Positions 16,671-24,855 are shown, numbered from the stretch's first letter. The stretch: DNA of 44,648 nucleotides from an uncultured Lachnospiraceae bacterium (GCA_949472775.1 CASWVG010000018.1:1-44648); one strand, 5' to 3'. Notes: generated from the sequence alone by a model not told the origin. Numbers and translations: made by a program.

Positions 16671-18215
16671 ATGGATCTTTTTATCAAATTATTGATGCTC
16701 ATTATCTTTTTCGGTGTGATGATCGGTATCGGGTTTTACTGCCGTAAACATGCTACGGACGTGAACGGGTTTGTGCTGGGCGGCAGAAATGTGGGACCGT
16801 GGCTGACTGCTTTCGCTTACGGCACCAGTTATTTTTCGGCGGTGGTATTCGTGGGTTATGCGGGGCAGTTCGGCTGGAAGTACGGGATTGCCGCCACATG
16901 GGCGGGGCTTGGAAACGCCTTTTTGGGGTCGCTGCTTGCATGGGCAGTGTTAGGGCGCCGCACCCGCATTATGACGCAGCACTTGGACAGTGCGACTATG
17001 CCGCAGTTTTTTGGGGAGCGGTTTGAGAGCAAGCCGTTAAAGATTGCAGCGTCGGCGATTATCTTTATCTTTCTGATTCCCTATACGGCAAGCCTTTACA
17101 ACGGTCTGAGCCGCCTGTTTGGTATGGCTTTCGACATTGATTACAGCATATGCGTGATTGTGATGGCGGTGCTCACGGGCATATATGTCATTGCGGGCGG
17201 TTACATGGCGACGGCGATCAACGACTTTATTCAGGGTATCATTATGATTTTTGGAATAGCGGCTGTTATTATTGCGGTGCTTCAAAGTCAGGGCGGTTTT
17301 CTGGCGGCGCTTGACAAGCTGTCCGCAGTGAGCGACGAGACGGTTTCTTCCGCGCCCGGTGTGTTTAACTCTTTCTTCGGACCTGATCCCGCAGGGCTCC
17401 TGGGTGTGGTGATCCTCACCAGTCTCGGCACATGGGGACTGCCGCAGATGGTGCAGAAATTTTATGCCATCAAAAGTGAGAGCGCAATCAACAAGGGTAT
17501 GATTATTTCCACGGTGTTTGCCACGATTGTGGCGGGCGGCTGTTATTTCCTCGGCGGCTTCGGAAGACTTTTTGGCGACCGGATTGACATTGCGGCAAAC
17601 GGTTACGATTCGGTGGTGCCCACCATGTTGAGCGGTCTGCCTGCGATTCTGATTGCGGTGGTGGTAATTCTGGTGCTTTCCGCATCCATGTCCACCCTGT
17701 CATCCCTTGTTTTGGCATCAAGCTCCACCTTGACGCTGGACTTTATTAAAGGTAATATGATTAAGGAGATGGATGAAAAGAAACAGGTGAAATGGATGCG
17801 GGGGCTTCTGGTCGTGTTTATCATGATTTCCGTGGTGCTTGCACTGATCCAGTACCGCTCCAACGTTACTTTTATCGCACAGCTTATGGGTGTGAGCTGG
17901 GGCGCGCTTGCCGGTGCTTTTCTGGCGCCTTTCCTCTATGGTCTGTACTGGAAGCGGACTACCAAGGCGGCATGCTGGGTGAGCTTTTTATTCTCCACAA
18001 TCGTGATGCTTGCGAATATTTTCTTTCGCTCGTCGTTTCCTGCTTATTTACAGTCACCGATCAATGCCGGCGCTTTCTGCATGCTTGCCGGGCTGGTGAT
18101 TGTGCCTGTGGTGAGCGTGGCGACCAAAGCGCCCGAGGATAAAAAGCTAGCGGAGATTTTCTCCTGCTATGACCAGAAGGTAACGGTTTCCGTAAAAGAT
18201 TCAATCGGAGATTAG
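16671..18215 (+). CDS. Sodium:solute symporter (SSS family)
   Basis: A 514-residue membrane protein with about 13 hydrophobic helices and the family hallmarks: an N-terminal helix followed by FVLGGRNVGPWLTAFAYGTS, then AGGYMATAINDFIQGIIM around TM5 and a Na+-site region LSASMSTLSSLVLASSS. It belongs to the PutP/PanF/acetate-like group that imports organic acids, amino acids or vitamins with Na+. A carboxylic acid used by the adjacent CoA ligases is the most economical guess, but this is inference. Ribosome site GAGAAGGAG. The stop codon TAG at 18213 is the first triplet of a structured repeat. Confidence 0.9.
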   Translation: MDLFIKLLMLIIFFGVMIGIGFYCRKHATDVNGFVLGGRNVGPWLTAFAYGTSYFSAVVFVGYAGQFGWKYGIAATWAGLGNAFLGSLLAWAVLGRRTRIMTQHLDSATMPQFFGERFESKPLKIAASAIIFIFLIPYTASLYNGLSRLFGMAFDIDYSICVIVMAVLTGIYVIAGGYMATAINDFIQGIIMIFGIAAVIIAVLQSQGGFLAALDKLSAVSDETVSSAPGVFNSFFGPDPAGLLGVVILTSLGTWGLPQMVQKFYAIKSESAINKGMIISTVFATIVAGGCYFLGGFGRLFGDRIDIAANGYDSVVPTMLSGLPAILIAVVVILVLSASMSTLSSLVLASSSTLTLDFIKGNMIKEMDEKKQVKWMRGLLVVFIMISVVLALIQYRSNVTFIAQLMGVSWGALAGAFLAPFLYGLYWKRTTKAACWVSFLFSTIVMLANIFFRSSFPAYLQSPINAGAFCMLAGLVIVPVVSVATKAPEDKKLAEIFSCYDQKVTVSVKDSIGD

Positions 18216-18381
18216 CGTGAAAAGTGCTTCTAAAGACGTCCTGCCATAGGACGGGACGCCAAGAAGCACTAGATTTGCTTCGCAAATCACTTTCACGCAG
18301 GAGAATGCCCAAAATACGGGCATTCTCCGCACTGATTTGAGTCACAGCAAAGCTGTGACTTAGCGTGAAAAGAATTTCACT
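18213..18381 (+). repeat. Structured repeat, copy between symporter and iorA
   Basis: A 148-bp unit beginning TAGCGTGAAAAG. Its elements are an outer stem GCGTGAAA/TTTCACGC, a nested stem AGTGCTTCT/AGAAGCACT, a small GATTTGCTTCGCAAATC hairpin, a perfect hairpin GGAGAATGCCC/GGGCATTCTCC and a hairpin GTCACAGC-AAA-GCTGTGAC. At 18361 a second unit starts with the same TAGCGTGAAAAG but has collapsed to GTGAAA-AGAA-TTTCAC, running into the iorA ribosome site. It is clearly homologous to the array at 20126. Confidence 0.85.
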
Positions 18382-18405
18382 CAAGAGAAAGGAATGAATA
18401 TATCT

Positions 18406-20133
18406 ATGAAAACATTGATGCTTGGCAACGAGGCGGTTGCCAGAGGTTTGTATGAGGCGGGCTGCAGCTTTGTGTCCAGCTATCCGGGGACGCCGAGTAC
18501 GGAGATTACCGAGTGCGTGGCGAAGTATGAGGAGGTTTACGCGGAGTGGGCGCCCAATGAGAAAGTGGCTTTGGAGGCGGCGTTTGGGGCTTGTCTGCGC
18601 GGCGTGCGGAGTTTTTGCGCCATGAAGCATGTGGGCTTGAACGTGGCGGCGGATCCTTTGTTTACGATTTCTTACACAGGTGTAAACGCGGGATTGATTA
18701 TCGGCGTGGCGGACGACGCCGGGATGCACAGTTCCCAGAACGAGCAGGATTCCCGCCATTATGCGCGGGCGGCAAAGATTCCCATGCTGGAGCCTTCCGA
18801 TTCGGCGGAGGCGCTTGCATTTGCGAAGCTTGCATACGAGCTGTCCGAGCAGTTTGACACGGCGGTGCTGATGAAGATGTGTACCCGTGTCAGCCATTCC
18901 CAGAGTGTTGTCGAGACGGGGGAGAGGGCAGTGCCGGAGCCGAAGAAGTATGAAAAGAACCCCGCGAAATATATTATGATGCCGGCTTATGCAAAGAAAA
19001 AACATCCCATGGTGGAGGAGCGCACGAAGGCGCTGCGCGCATGGGCAGAGACGGCAGAGATCAACCGGATTGAGCCAGGTCAGGATCAGTCCGTGGGCAT
19101 TATCACCTCATCCACCTGCTACCAGTATGTGAAAGAGGCTTACGGCGATACCTATCCCGTTTTAAAACTGGGGATGATCTGGCCTATGCCCGAGCAGAAG
19201 ATTAAGGAATTTGCGAAGACGGTTGCGAAGCTTGTGGTGGTGGAGGAGCTGGACGGTTTTATAGAGAACCATTGCAGAAATCTGGGACTCTCCGTATCAG
19301 GCAAAGACCTGTTTACCGGGATTGGCGAACTGAGCCAGAATATGGTGAAGGAGAAACTCGGCCAGGCGGTGCAGGCGGGGAAGGCCCTTTCGGAGGAGAT
19401 TCCCGCAAGACCGCCCGTGATGTGTGCGGGCTGCCCGCACAGAAGTCTTTTCTATGTGCTGAAGAAATTAAACCTGACCGTACTCGGAGATATCGGGTGT
19501 TATACATTGGGCGCGGTGGCGCCTCTTAACGCGATTGACACGACCATTTGTATGGGCGCGTCTGTTTCGGGGCTTCACGGATTCGTGAAAGCGGGAGATG
19601 AGGAGAGCGCGGGGAAAACGGTGGCGGTGATCGGCGACTCCACCTTTATCCATTCCGGTGTTACGGGTCTGATCAACATTGCCTATAATGAGTCTGATTC
19701 CACGGTGATTATTCTGGACAATTCCATTACGGGCATGACGGGACACCAGCAGAACCCGACGACAGGCTATAACCTGAAAGGCGATCCCTGTACGAAGATC
19801 GATCTGGAGAGCCTGTGTCACGCTGTCGGCATCAAGCGGGTGAAAGTAGTGGATCCTTACGATATGGAAACCTGCCAGACGGTTATCAAAGAGGAACTTG
19901 CGGCGAAGGAGCCTTCGGTTATCATTTCCCGTCGTCCCTGCGCGCTGCTCAAATATGTGAAGCATCCGGGGCCGATCTGTTCCGACCCTGAGAAGTGCAA
20001 GGGCTGTAAGGCTTGCATGAATATCGGCTGTCCCGCAATCAGTATGGTGGACGGCAAAGCGGTCATCGACGAGACGCTCTGCGTGGGCTGCGGGGTCTGT
20101 GAGCAGCTCTGTAAGTTTGGCGCACTAGCGTGA
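18406..20133 (+). CDS. iorA: Indolepyruvate:ferredoxin oxidoreductase, alpha subunit
   Basis: A 575-residue subunit of the oxygen-sensitive enzyme that interconverts arylpyruvates and arylacetyl-CoA using thiamine diphosphate and ferredoxin. The N-terminal part is the pyrimidine-binding domain (MLGNEAVARGLYEAG, SSYPGTPSTEI). The TPP-diphosphate domain has CPHRSLFYVLK, GDIGCYTLGAVAPL and GDSTFIHSGVTGL. The C-terminal bacterial ferredoxin domain binds two [4Fe-4S] clusters (CKGCKACMNIGCP and CVGCGVCEQLC). The start at 18406 gives the family-like MKTLMLGNE; an ATG at 18394 abuts the AAAGGA site and is less likely. The last residues LA and the stop codon are encoded by the first bases of the repeat array that follows. 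Confidence 0.95.
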   Translation: MKTLMLGNEAVARGLYEAGCSFVSSYPGTPSTEITECVAKYEEVYAEWAPNEKVALEAAFGACLRGVRSFCAMKHVGLNVAADPLFTISYTGVNAGLIIGVADDAGMHSSQNEQDSRHYARAAKIPMLEPSDSAEALAFAKLAYELSEQFDTAVLMKMCTRVSHSQSVVETGERAVPEPKKYEKNPAKYIMMPAYAKKKHPMVEERTKALRAWAETAEINRIEPGQDQSVGIITSSTCYQYVKEAYGDTYPVLKLGMIWPMPEQKIKEFAKTVAKLVVVEELDGFIENHCRNLGLSVSGKDLFTGIGELSQNMVKEKLGQAVQAGKALSEEIPARPPVMCAGCPHRSLFYVLKKLNLTVLGDIGCYTLGAVAPLNAIDTTICMGASVSGLHGFVKAGDEESAGKTVAVIGDSTFIHSGVTGLINIAYNESDSTVIILDNSITGMTGHQQNPTTGYNLKGDPCTKIDLESLCHAVGIKRVKVVDPYDMETCQTVIKEELAAKEPSVIISRRPCALLKYVKHPGPICSDPEKCKGCKACMNIGCPAISMVDGKAVIDETLCVGCGVCEQLCKFGALA

Positions 20134-20521
20134 GAAACGCGAAAAGTACTTCTAAAGCTCGCCAGCAAAGGCTGTCTCGCTAAGAAGCACTAAGTTTCGC
20201 GTAGGAGAATGCCTAAAATGCGGCATTCTCCGCACTGATTTGAGTCACAGCAGAGCTGTGACATGGGGGTTAGCGTGAGAAACGCGAAAAGTACTTCTAA
20301 AGCTCGCCAGCAAAGGCTGTCTCGCTAAGAAGCACTAAGTTTCGCGTAGGAGAATGCCTAAAATGCGGCATTCTCCGCACTGATTTGAGTCACAGCAGAG
20401 CTGTGACATGGGGGTTAGCGTGAGAAACGCGAAAAGTACTTCTAAAGCTCGCCGGCAAAGGCTGTCCCGCAAAGTCAGCATAGCTGACTTGGAAGTACTA
20501 AGTTTCGCGTAGGAGAATGCC
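20126..20521 (+). repeat. Tandem array of the structured repeat (about 2.7 copies, period 145 bp)
   Basis: Units start at 20126, 20271 and 20416, each with TAGCGTGAGAAACGCG. Units 1 and 2 are virtually identical over 145 bp. Unit 3 has an internal replacement (an AAGTCAGC-ATA-GCTGACTT hairpin) and ends early. Each unit has the stem CGCGAAA/TTTCGCG with AGTACTTCT/AGAAGCACT inside, the hairpin GGAGAATGCC/GGCATTCTCC, and the hairpin GTCACAGC-AGA-GCTGTGAC. In unit 3 the inner arm becomes GGAAGTACT, restoring pairing with AGTACTTC. The array fills the 422-bp space between iorA and iorB, starts inside the last codons of iorA, and contains no gene. Confidence 0.92.
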
Positions 20522-20555
20522 GGAAAGACGGTGAAGCTGTAATATGGAGGAAAAT

Positions 20556-21137
20556 ATGGAAACAAAAAATATGATGATCGTGGGTGTGGGCGGACAGGGT
20601 ACCCTGCTTGCGAGTAAACTCTTGGGGCGTCTGCTTCTCACAAAGGGGTTTGACGTAAAAGTCAGCGAGGTGCACGGTATGAGCCAGCGCGGCGGCAGCG
20701 TGGTCACTTATGTGCGCTGGGGCGACAGGGTCTGTTCGCCCATTATAGACAAGGGACAGGCGGACTGCATCCTTTCTTTTGAACTTCTGGAAGCGGCACG
20801 CTATACGGAATTTTTGAAGCCGGGTGGCAGAATCATTGTGAACAGCCAGCAGATCAACCCTATGCCGGTGATTGCGGGTGCGGCAGTGTACCCGGAGAAT
20901 CTGGCGGAGAAGATGTCGGCGCTTGACGCAAAGGTGGATGCCTTTGACGCGCTTTCTCTGGCGGAGGAAGCGGGAAGCAGCAAGGCAGTGAATCTGGTGC
21001 TGATGGGAAGGCTTGCCAGACACTTTGACTTTACGCAGGAGGAGTGGATGGACGCGATCGAGCACAGCGTGCCGCCGAAGTTTCTGGAGATGAATAAGAA
21101 GGCATTTGCACTTGGACAGTGTGAGAAGTGCATCTAA
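20556..21137 (+). CDS. iorB: Indolepyruvate:ferredoxin oxidoreductase, beta subunit
   Basis: A 193-residue gamma-type domain of the 2-oxoacid:ferredoxin oxidoreductase family and partner of IorA. The N-terminus GVGGQGTLLASKLLGR is the conserved CoA/nucleotide-proximal glycine loop. VHGMSQRGGSVVTYVRWG follows, which is characteristic of IorB. ATG at 20556 has GGAGG five bases upstream; the ATG at 20544 overlaps that site. The gene is separated from iorA by the 400-bp repeat array, which is unusual because the two subunits are normally adjacent. The C-terminal CEKCI and the stop codon lie within the start of another degenerate repeat copy. Confidence 0.94.
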   Translation: METKNMMIVGVGGQGTLLASKLLGRLLLTKGFDVKVSEVHGMSQRGGSVVTYVRWGDRVCSPIIDKGQADCILSFELLEAARYTEFLKPGGRIIVNSQQINPMPVIAGAAVYPENLAEKMSALDAKVDAFDALSLAEEAGSSKAVNLVLMGRLARHFDFTQEEWMDAIEHSVPPKFLEMNKKAFALGQCEKCI

Positions 21138-21196
21138 AGCGCATTGCCGGTGGGTAGCCGGCTAGAAAGCACAAAGTCTCATGAGAGAGTGTGCCT
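21124..21196 (+). repeat. Degenerate structured repeat at the end of iorB
   Basis: AGAAGTGCATCTAAAGC matches AAAAGTACTTCTAAAGC of the array, and GCTAGAAAGCACAAAG matches GCTAAGAAGCACTAAG. The outer stem is here TGAGA/TCTCA instead of CGCGAAA/TTTCGCG, and the inner hairpin is GCCGG/CCGGC, so both sides of each stem have changed together. The element overlaps the last codons and stop of iorB. Confidence 0.6.
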
Positions 21197-21244
21197 GTGT
21201 TTCAGGTATTCTTGGTATAAAGACATATTATGGAGGAGGAAGGT

Positions 21245-22543
21245 ATGGAACGGTATTACCAGAAAGAAATTGAAACTGCGGACAGGGAACAGATTCTCGC
21301 GTGGCAGAATGAACGGCTTGTGAAGCAGGTGCGCCATGTGTGGGACAATGTACCTTACTACCGCAAAAAGATGGAGGAGAAGGGAGTTGCGCCCGAGGAC
21401 ATTCAGAGTGTGGAAGATTTGCATAAGCTGCCTTTTTTGACGAAGGACGATCTGCGCGAGGCTTATCCTTATGGACTTCTGGCGACGCCTCTTAAGAACT
21501 GTGTCCGCATCCAGTCCACATCCGGGACGACGGGACGCAGGGTGGTGGCGTTTTATACCCAGCATGACATTGATCTGTGGGAGGACTGCTGTGCCCGCGC
21601 CATTACGGCGGCAGGAGGTACAGACGGGGATGTCTGCCATGTCTGCTACGGCTACGGACTTTTTACCGGTGGCCCTGGGTTAAACGGCGGCAGCCATAAG
21701 GTGGGATGCCTGACGCTTCCCATGTCCTCCGGCAATACGGACAGACAGTTACAGTTTATGGTGGATCTGGAGGCGACGATTTTGTGCTGTACGCCTTCCT
21801 ATGCCGCGTTTCTGGCGGAGAGCATCCATGAGCGTGGGTTGCGTGATCAGATTAAGCTGAAAGCGGGTATCTTTGGCGCGGAGGCATGGAGTGAGGAGAT
21901 GCGTCAGGATATCCAGGATAAGCTGGGTATCAAGGCATATGATATTTACGGACTGACGGAGACCAGCGGCCCTGGTGTTGCCTTTGAGTGCAGCGAGCAG
22001 ACAGGCATGCACATCAACGAGGATCACTTTATCGCGGAGATTATCGATCCGGATACGGGAGAAGTGCTTCCCGAGGGCAGCAAGGGTGAGCTGGTATTTA
22101 CCGCGATTACCAAGGAGGCATTCCCGCTTCTGCGTTACCGCACGAGAGATATCTGCGTGCTCACCAGAGAGAAATGTTCCTGCGGGCGTACCCATGTGAA
22201 GATGAGCAAACCTATGGGCAGAAGTGACGATATGCTGATCGTGAAGGGCGTCAACGTGTTCCCGTCCCAGATCGAGACGGTGCTTCTGGAGCAGGGTTAT
22301 CCCGCAAACTATCAGATTATCGTGGACCGTGTCAACAATTCCGATACGATTGAGGTCATGGTGGAGATGACGCCTGAGAACTTCTCCGATAACCTCGGTA
22401 AGATCACGGAGATGGAGAAAGGGCTGGTATCGGCTCTGAAAGCGATGCTGGGCATTTATGCCAAAGTGCGCCTGGTGGCGCCAAAGTCCATCACGAGAAG
22501 TGAGGGCAAGGCGGTGCGCGTGATTGACAAGCGCAAAATCTAA
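21245..22543 (+). CDS. paaK: Phenylacetate-CoA ligase family protein
   Basis: A 432-residue AMP-forming aryl-CoA ligase. The P-loop QSTSGTTGRRVVAF lies near residue 90. YGLTETSGPGVAFEC, the hinge RTRDIC and GRSDDMLIVKGVNVFPSQIE are characteristic of PaaK, which converts phenylacetate (or hydroxyphenyl-/indoleacetate) plus CoA and ATP to the aryl-CoA. The length matches PaaK (about 430). ATG at 21245 follows GGAGGAGGAAGGT; the upstream ATG at 21230 overlaps it. Directly downstream of iorAB and upstream of an ACT protein, a neighbourhood common in Clostridia and archaea, it either activates aryl acids for IorAB working in reverse or conserves energy from arylacetyl-CoA made by IorAB. Confidence 0.9.
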   Translation: MERYYQKEIETADREQILAWQNERLVKQVRHVWDNVPYYRKKMEEKGVAPEDIQSVEDLHKLPFLTKDDLREAYPYGLLATPLKNCVRIQSTSGTTGRRVVAFYTQHDIDLWEDCCARAITAAGGTDGDVCHVCYGYGLFTGGPGLNGGSHKVGCLTLPMSSGNTDRQLQFMVDLEATILCCTPSYAAFLAESIHERGLRDQIKLKAGIFGAEAWSEEMRQDIQDKLGIKAYDIYGLTETSGPGVAFECSEQTGMHINEDHFIAEIIDPDTGEVLPEGSKGELVFTAITKEAFPLLRYRTRDICVLTREKCSCGRTHVKMSKPMGRSDDMLIVKGVNVFPSQIETVLLEQGYPANYQIIVDRVNNSDTIEVMVEMTPENFSDNLGKITEMEKGLVSALKAMLGIYAKVRLVAPKSITRSEGKAVRVIDKRKI

Positions 22544-22600
22544 GAGTGGTATCGGTGGCGACGTGTAAGGGTGACTGAAAAGTCGGAGAGGAGATAAACT

Positions 22601-23032
22601 ATGACAATACCTCAGATTTCTGTATTTCTGGAAAATAAAGCGGGGCAGCTTGCGGACATTACCCACATTCTCTCGGAGAATCAGGTAAACATGCGGGCAC
22701 TCAATATAGCGGAGACAGCGGATTACGGCGTTCTGCGTCTGATCGTGGACGACGCGTCGAAGGCTTCCTCCATTCTGCTGGAGCACGGCTTTATCCTGAC
22801 GATGACGCCGGTTGTGGGTGTGGCGGTTCCCGATACGCCGGGCGGCTTGAGCAAAGTGCTTGGCGTGATTTCTGACGCTGAAATGGATGTGGAGTATATG
22901 TACTCCGTATTCGGGCAGAAGGACGGGCAGGCATGCATGATCTTCCGTGTGGCGGATACGGACGGTCTGGCTGCGGTTCTTGACAAGGCGGGGATCGGAA
23001 CAATCGGTGGAGAGGATTTAGGGCTTCATTAA
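22601..23032 (+). CDS. Tandem ACT-domain protein
   Basis: A 143-residue protein made of two ACT domains (about residues 3-68 and 70-140). The first begins QISVFLENKAGQLADITHIL, the second VVGVAVPDTPGGLSKVLGVI. ACT domains bind amino acids and regulate enzymes; free-standing pairs encoded beside PaaK/Ior genes probably sense aromatic amino acids. Ribosome site GGAGAGGAG. It is the last gene of the operon that starts at 14.4 kb, and the tyrS T-box promoter follows. It has no DNA-binding domain, so it would act on protein partners; which one is not known. Confidence 0.88.
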   Translation: MTIPQISVFLENKAGQLADITHILSENQVNMRALNIAETADYGVLRLIVDDASKASSILLEHGFILTMTPVVGVAVPDTPGGLSKVLGVISDAEMDVEYMYSVFGQKDGQACMIFRVADTDGLAAVLDKAGIGTIGGEDLGLH

Positions 23033-23108
23033 GCGCCGAATGCCTGTATGTGGGAGGCAGTGGCAGAGGCTGGTATTTTTCACATTCAGACAAATGTCCG
23101 AAAAAGAG

Positions 23109-23137
23109 TTGACAAACCGATCTTTTTCGTTTACATT
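23109..23137 (+). promoter_or_regulatory. Promoter of the tyrS leader
   Basis: Perfect TTGACA (23109-23114), 17 bases, TACATT (23132-23137), with a TTATAA just downstream. The expected transcript start near 23145 is right before the T-box stem I. Confidence 0.7.
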
Positions 23138-23149
23138 ATAAGGCAGTAA

Positions 23150-23471
23150 AACAAAAGATCACACAATATGACAGGCGTTGAAGAGAACAAGTAGTGGATC
23201 GGGAAACGGACAGAAAGCAGCCGGCAGATGAGAGGCGCGCGGGAACTTTTCCATGAATACATCTCGGAGCTTCACGGCAGAACGGCAGGTATACAGCTTA
23301 GTAGGTCGGGACGGAGGAATGCACGTTATAGCAGGAGAGTATCGTCAGAGGAATATATCTCGGGCTATTTTATGACTGTACTCAGTGAGGCAGCCGGTGT
23401 GAGCCGTCTGTGAAATTAGGTGGTAACACGAGTTTAACCCTCGTCCTGATAATTGGGACGGGGGTTCTTTT
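23150..23471 (+). promoter_or_regulatory. T-box riboswitch leader, tyrosine-specific
   Basis: This is the untranslated leader of tyrS. Near 23175 the 5' side of stem I has GAAGAGAACAAGTAG, including the AGTA loop-E element. The 3' side of the specifier loop holds GAATACATC with the specifier TAC (Tyr) at 23258-23260 followed by the usual purine. The antiterminator T-box sequence TTAGGTGGTAACACG is at 23416-23430, and a terminator follows at 23436-23471. Uncharged tRNA-Tyr would pair with the specifier and the T-box bulge and permit readthrough into tyrS. This and the elements around it account for the 599-bp gap between the ACT gene and tyrS. Confidence 0.9.
23436..23471 (+). terminator. T-box terminator
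   Basis: AACCC-CGTCC / GGGACG-GGGGTT stem followed by CTTTT. Its 5' arm competes with the antiterminator that contains the T-box. Confidence 0.85.
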
Positions 23472-23475
23472 GCGC

Positions 23476-23594
23476 GCATAAGCAGAGTCAGAAGATATGC
23501 GGAGAATGTGCCATGCTTGCATGAGCACATGCGTAGGATATCTTATGACGAGCAACGCGAGTGAGAGATGCGAAGCATCTCGATCTGCTTATGC
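23476..23594 (+). repeat. Structured element between the T-box terminator and tyrS
   Basis: A perfect 11-bp inverted repeat, GCATAAGCAGA (23476-23486) and TCTGCTTATGC (23584-23594), encloses two further hairpins: one with nested ATGTGC/GCACAT and CATGC-TT-GCATG arms closed by AGATAT/ATATCT, and a perfect GAGATGC-GAA-GCATCTC. The phrase GCAGAGTCAGAAG occurs at its left arm and again just after its right arm. The whole can fold as a three-way junction. It has some likeness to the GGAGAATG hairpin of the repeats at 18-20 kb, but homology is uncertain. Confidence 0.6.
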
Positions 23595-23631
23595 ATGAGG
23601 AAGCAGAGTCAGAAGAAAGGAGACAATCAAT

Positions 23632-24855
23632 ATGGGAATCTACGAAGAATTACAGGCGAGAGGGCTTCTCGCACAGCTCACAGACGCGGAGGAGATCCGC
23701 GATCTGATCAACAACGGAAAGGCAACTTTCTATATCGGCTTTGATCCTACGGCGGACAGTCTGCATGTGGGGCATTTCATGGCGTTATGCCTGATGAAGA
23801 GATTGCAGGAGGCGGGCAATAAGCCGATTGCCCTGATCGGCGGCGGGACGGCTATGATCGGCGATCCTTCCGGACGGACGGATATGCGCTCCATGATGAC
23901 GAAGGAGACCATCGAGCACAACTGTGAGTGTTTTAAGAAGCAGATGAGTCGTTTTATCGATTTTTCTGAGGGAAAGGCATTGATGGTGAACAATGCGGAC
24001 TGGCTGCTCGATTTAAATTATGTGGAGTTTATCAGGGATGTGGGGGCGTGCTTTTCCGTGAATAATATGCTGCGTGCGGAGTGCTACAAGCAGAGAATGG
24101 AGAAGGGCTTAAGCTTCCTTGAATTCAACTACATGATCATGCAGAGCTACGATTTTCTGGAGCTTTACAAGAGATACGGCTGCAACATGCAGTTCGGCGG
24201 AGACGACCAGTGGAGCAATATGCTCGGCGGCACAGACTTGATCCGCAGAAAGCTCGGAAAGGACGCTTACGCCATGACGATCACCCTGCTTATGAATTCC
24301 GAGGGGAAGAAGATGGGCAAGACACAGAAGGGTGCGGTTTGGCTTGATCCTGAGAAGACTACTCCCTTTGAGTTTTACCAGTACTGGCGTAATGTGGACG
24401 ACGCGGACGTGCTCAAATGTCTGCGGATGCTCACCTTCCTTCCGCTTTCGCAGATCGAGGAGATGGATGGCTGGGAGGGCAGCCAGCTGAATGAGGCGAA
24501 GGATATTCTTGCCTACGAGCTGACCAATCTGGTGCACGGCGAGGAGGAGGCAGAGAAAGCCAGAGAGGCGTCTAAAGCGCTCTTTGCCGGGGGTGGAAGC
24601 TCCGAAAATATGCCCACAGTGACTTTGACGGAAGCAGATTATCGGGAAGGGAAGATAGACATTCAGGGCATTTTAGTGGCGGCCGGACTGGCGGCATCCC
24701 GCTCCGAAGCGCGCAGAGCCGTGGAACAGGGAGGCGTGACCGTGAAGGGTGAGAAGGTGACGGATTTAAAGACCTGCTACACGAAAGAAGATATCGCTGC
24801 GGAAGAATTTATTGTGAAGAAGGGAAAGAAGAGCTTTAAGAAGATTCTGGCGTAG
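23632..24855 (+). CDS. tyrS: Tyrosyl-tRNA synthetase
   Basis: A 407-residue class I synthetase that charges tRNA-Tyr. The HIGH motif is HVGH at residues 45-48 after FDPTADSL. The tyrosine pocket includes the [19 protein letters not shown] segment (split as YMIMQSYDF and [17 protein letters not shown]). The KMSKS loop is KMGKT near residue 228. A C-terminal S4-like RNA-binding domain starts near 345 ([16 protein letters not shown]). Length fits the TyrS family. The ribosome site is AAAGGAG with the ATG at 23632. It is controlled by the upstream tyrosine T-box. Confidence 0.97.
   Translation: MGIYEELQARGLLAQLTDAEEIRDLINNGKATFYIGFDPTADSLHVGHFMALCLMKRLQEAGNKPIALIGGGTAMIGDPSGRTDMRSMMTKETIEHNCECFKKQMSRFIDFSEGKALMVNNADWLLDLNYVEFIRDVGACFSVNNMLRAECYKQRMEKGLSFLEFNYMIMQSYDFLELYKRYGCNMQFGGDDQWSNMLGGTDLIRRKLGKDAYAMTITLLMNSEGKKMGKTQKGAVWLDPEKTTPFEFYQYWRNVDDADVLKCLRMLTFLPLSQIEEMDGWEGSQLNEAKDILAYELTNLVHGEEEAEKAREASKALFAGGGSSENMPTVTLTEADYREGKIDIQGILVAAGLAASRSEARRAVEQGGVTVKGEKVTDLKTCYTKEDIAAEEFIVKKGKKSFKKILA

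Noticed and set aside
20126-20521. CRISPR array
   Set aside because: The period is 145 bp with whole-unit identity and no short repeat/unique spacer alternation; no cas genes are present.
18213-21196. Insertion sequence or transposon remnant
   Set aside because: There is no transposase fragment and no terminal inverted repeat framing the units; a non-autonomous element remains possible and is discussed as a finding.
21749-22786. A 345-aa minus-strand ORF
   Set aside because: It spans the end of the paaK-type gene and start of the ACT gene in antisense and has shadow-like composition.
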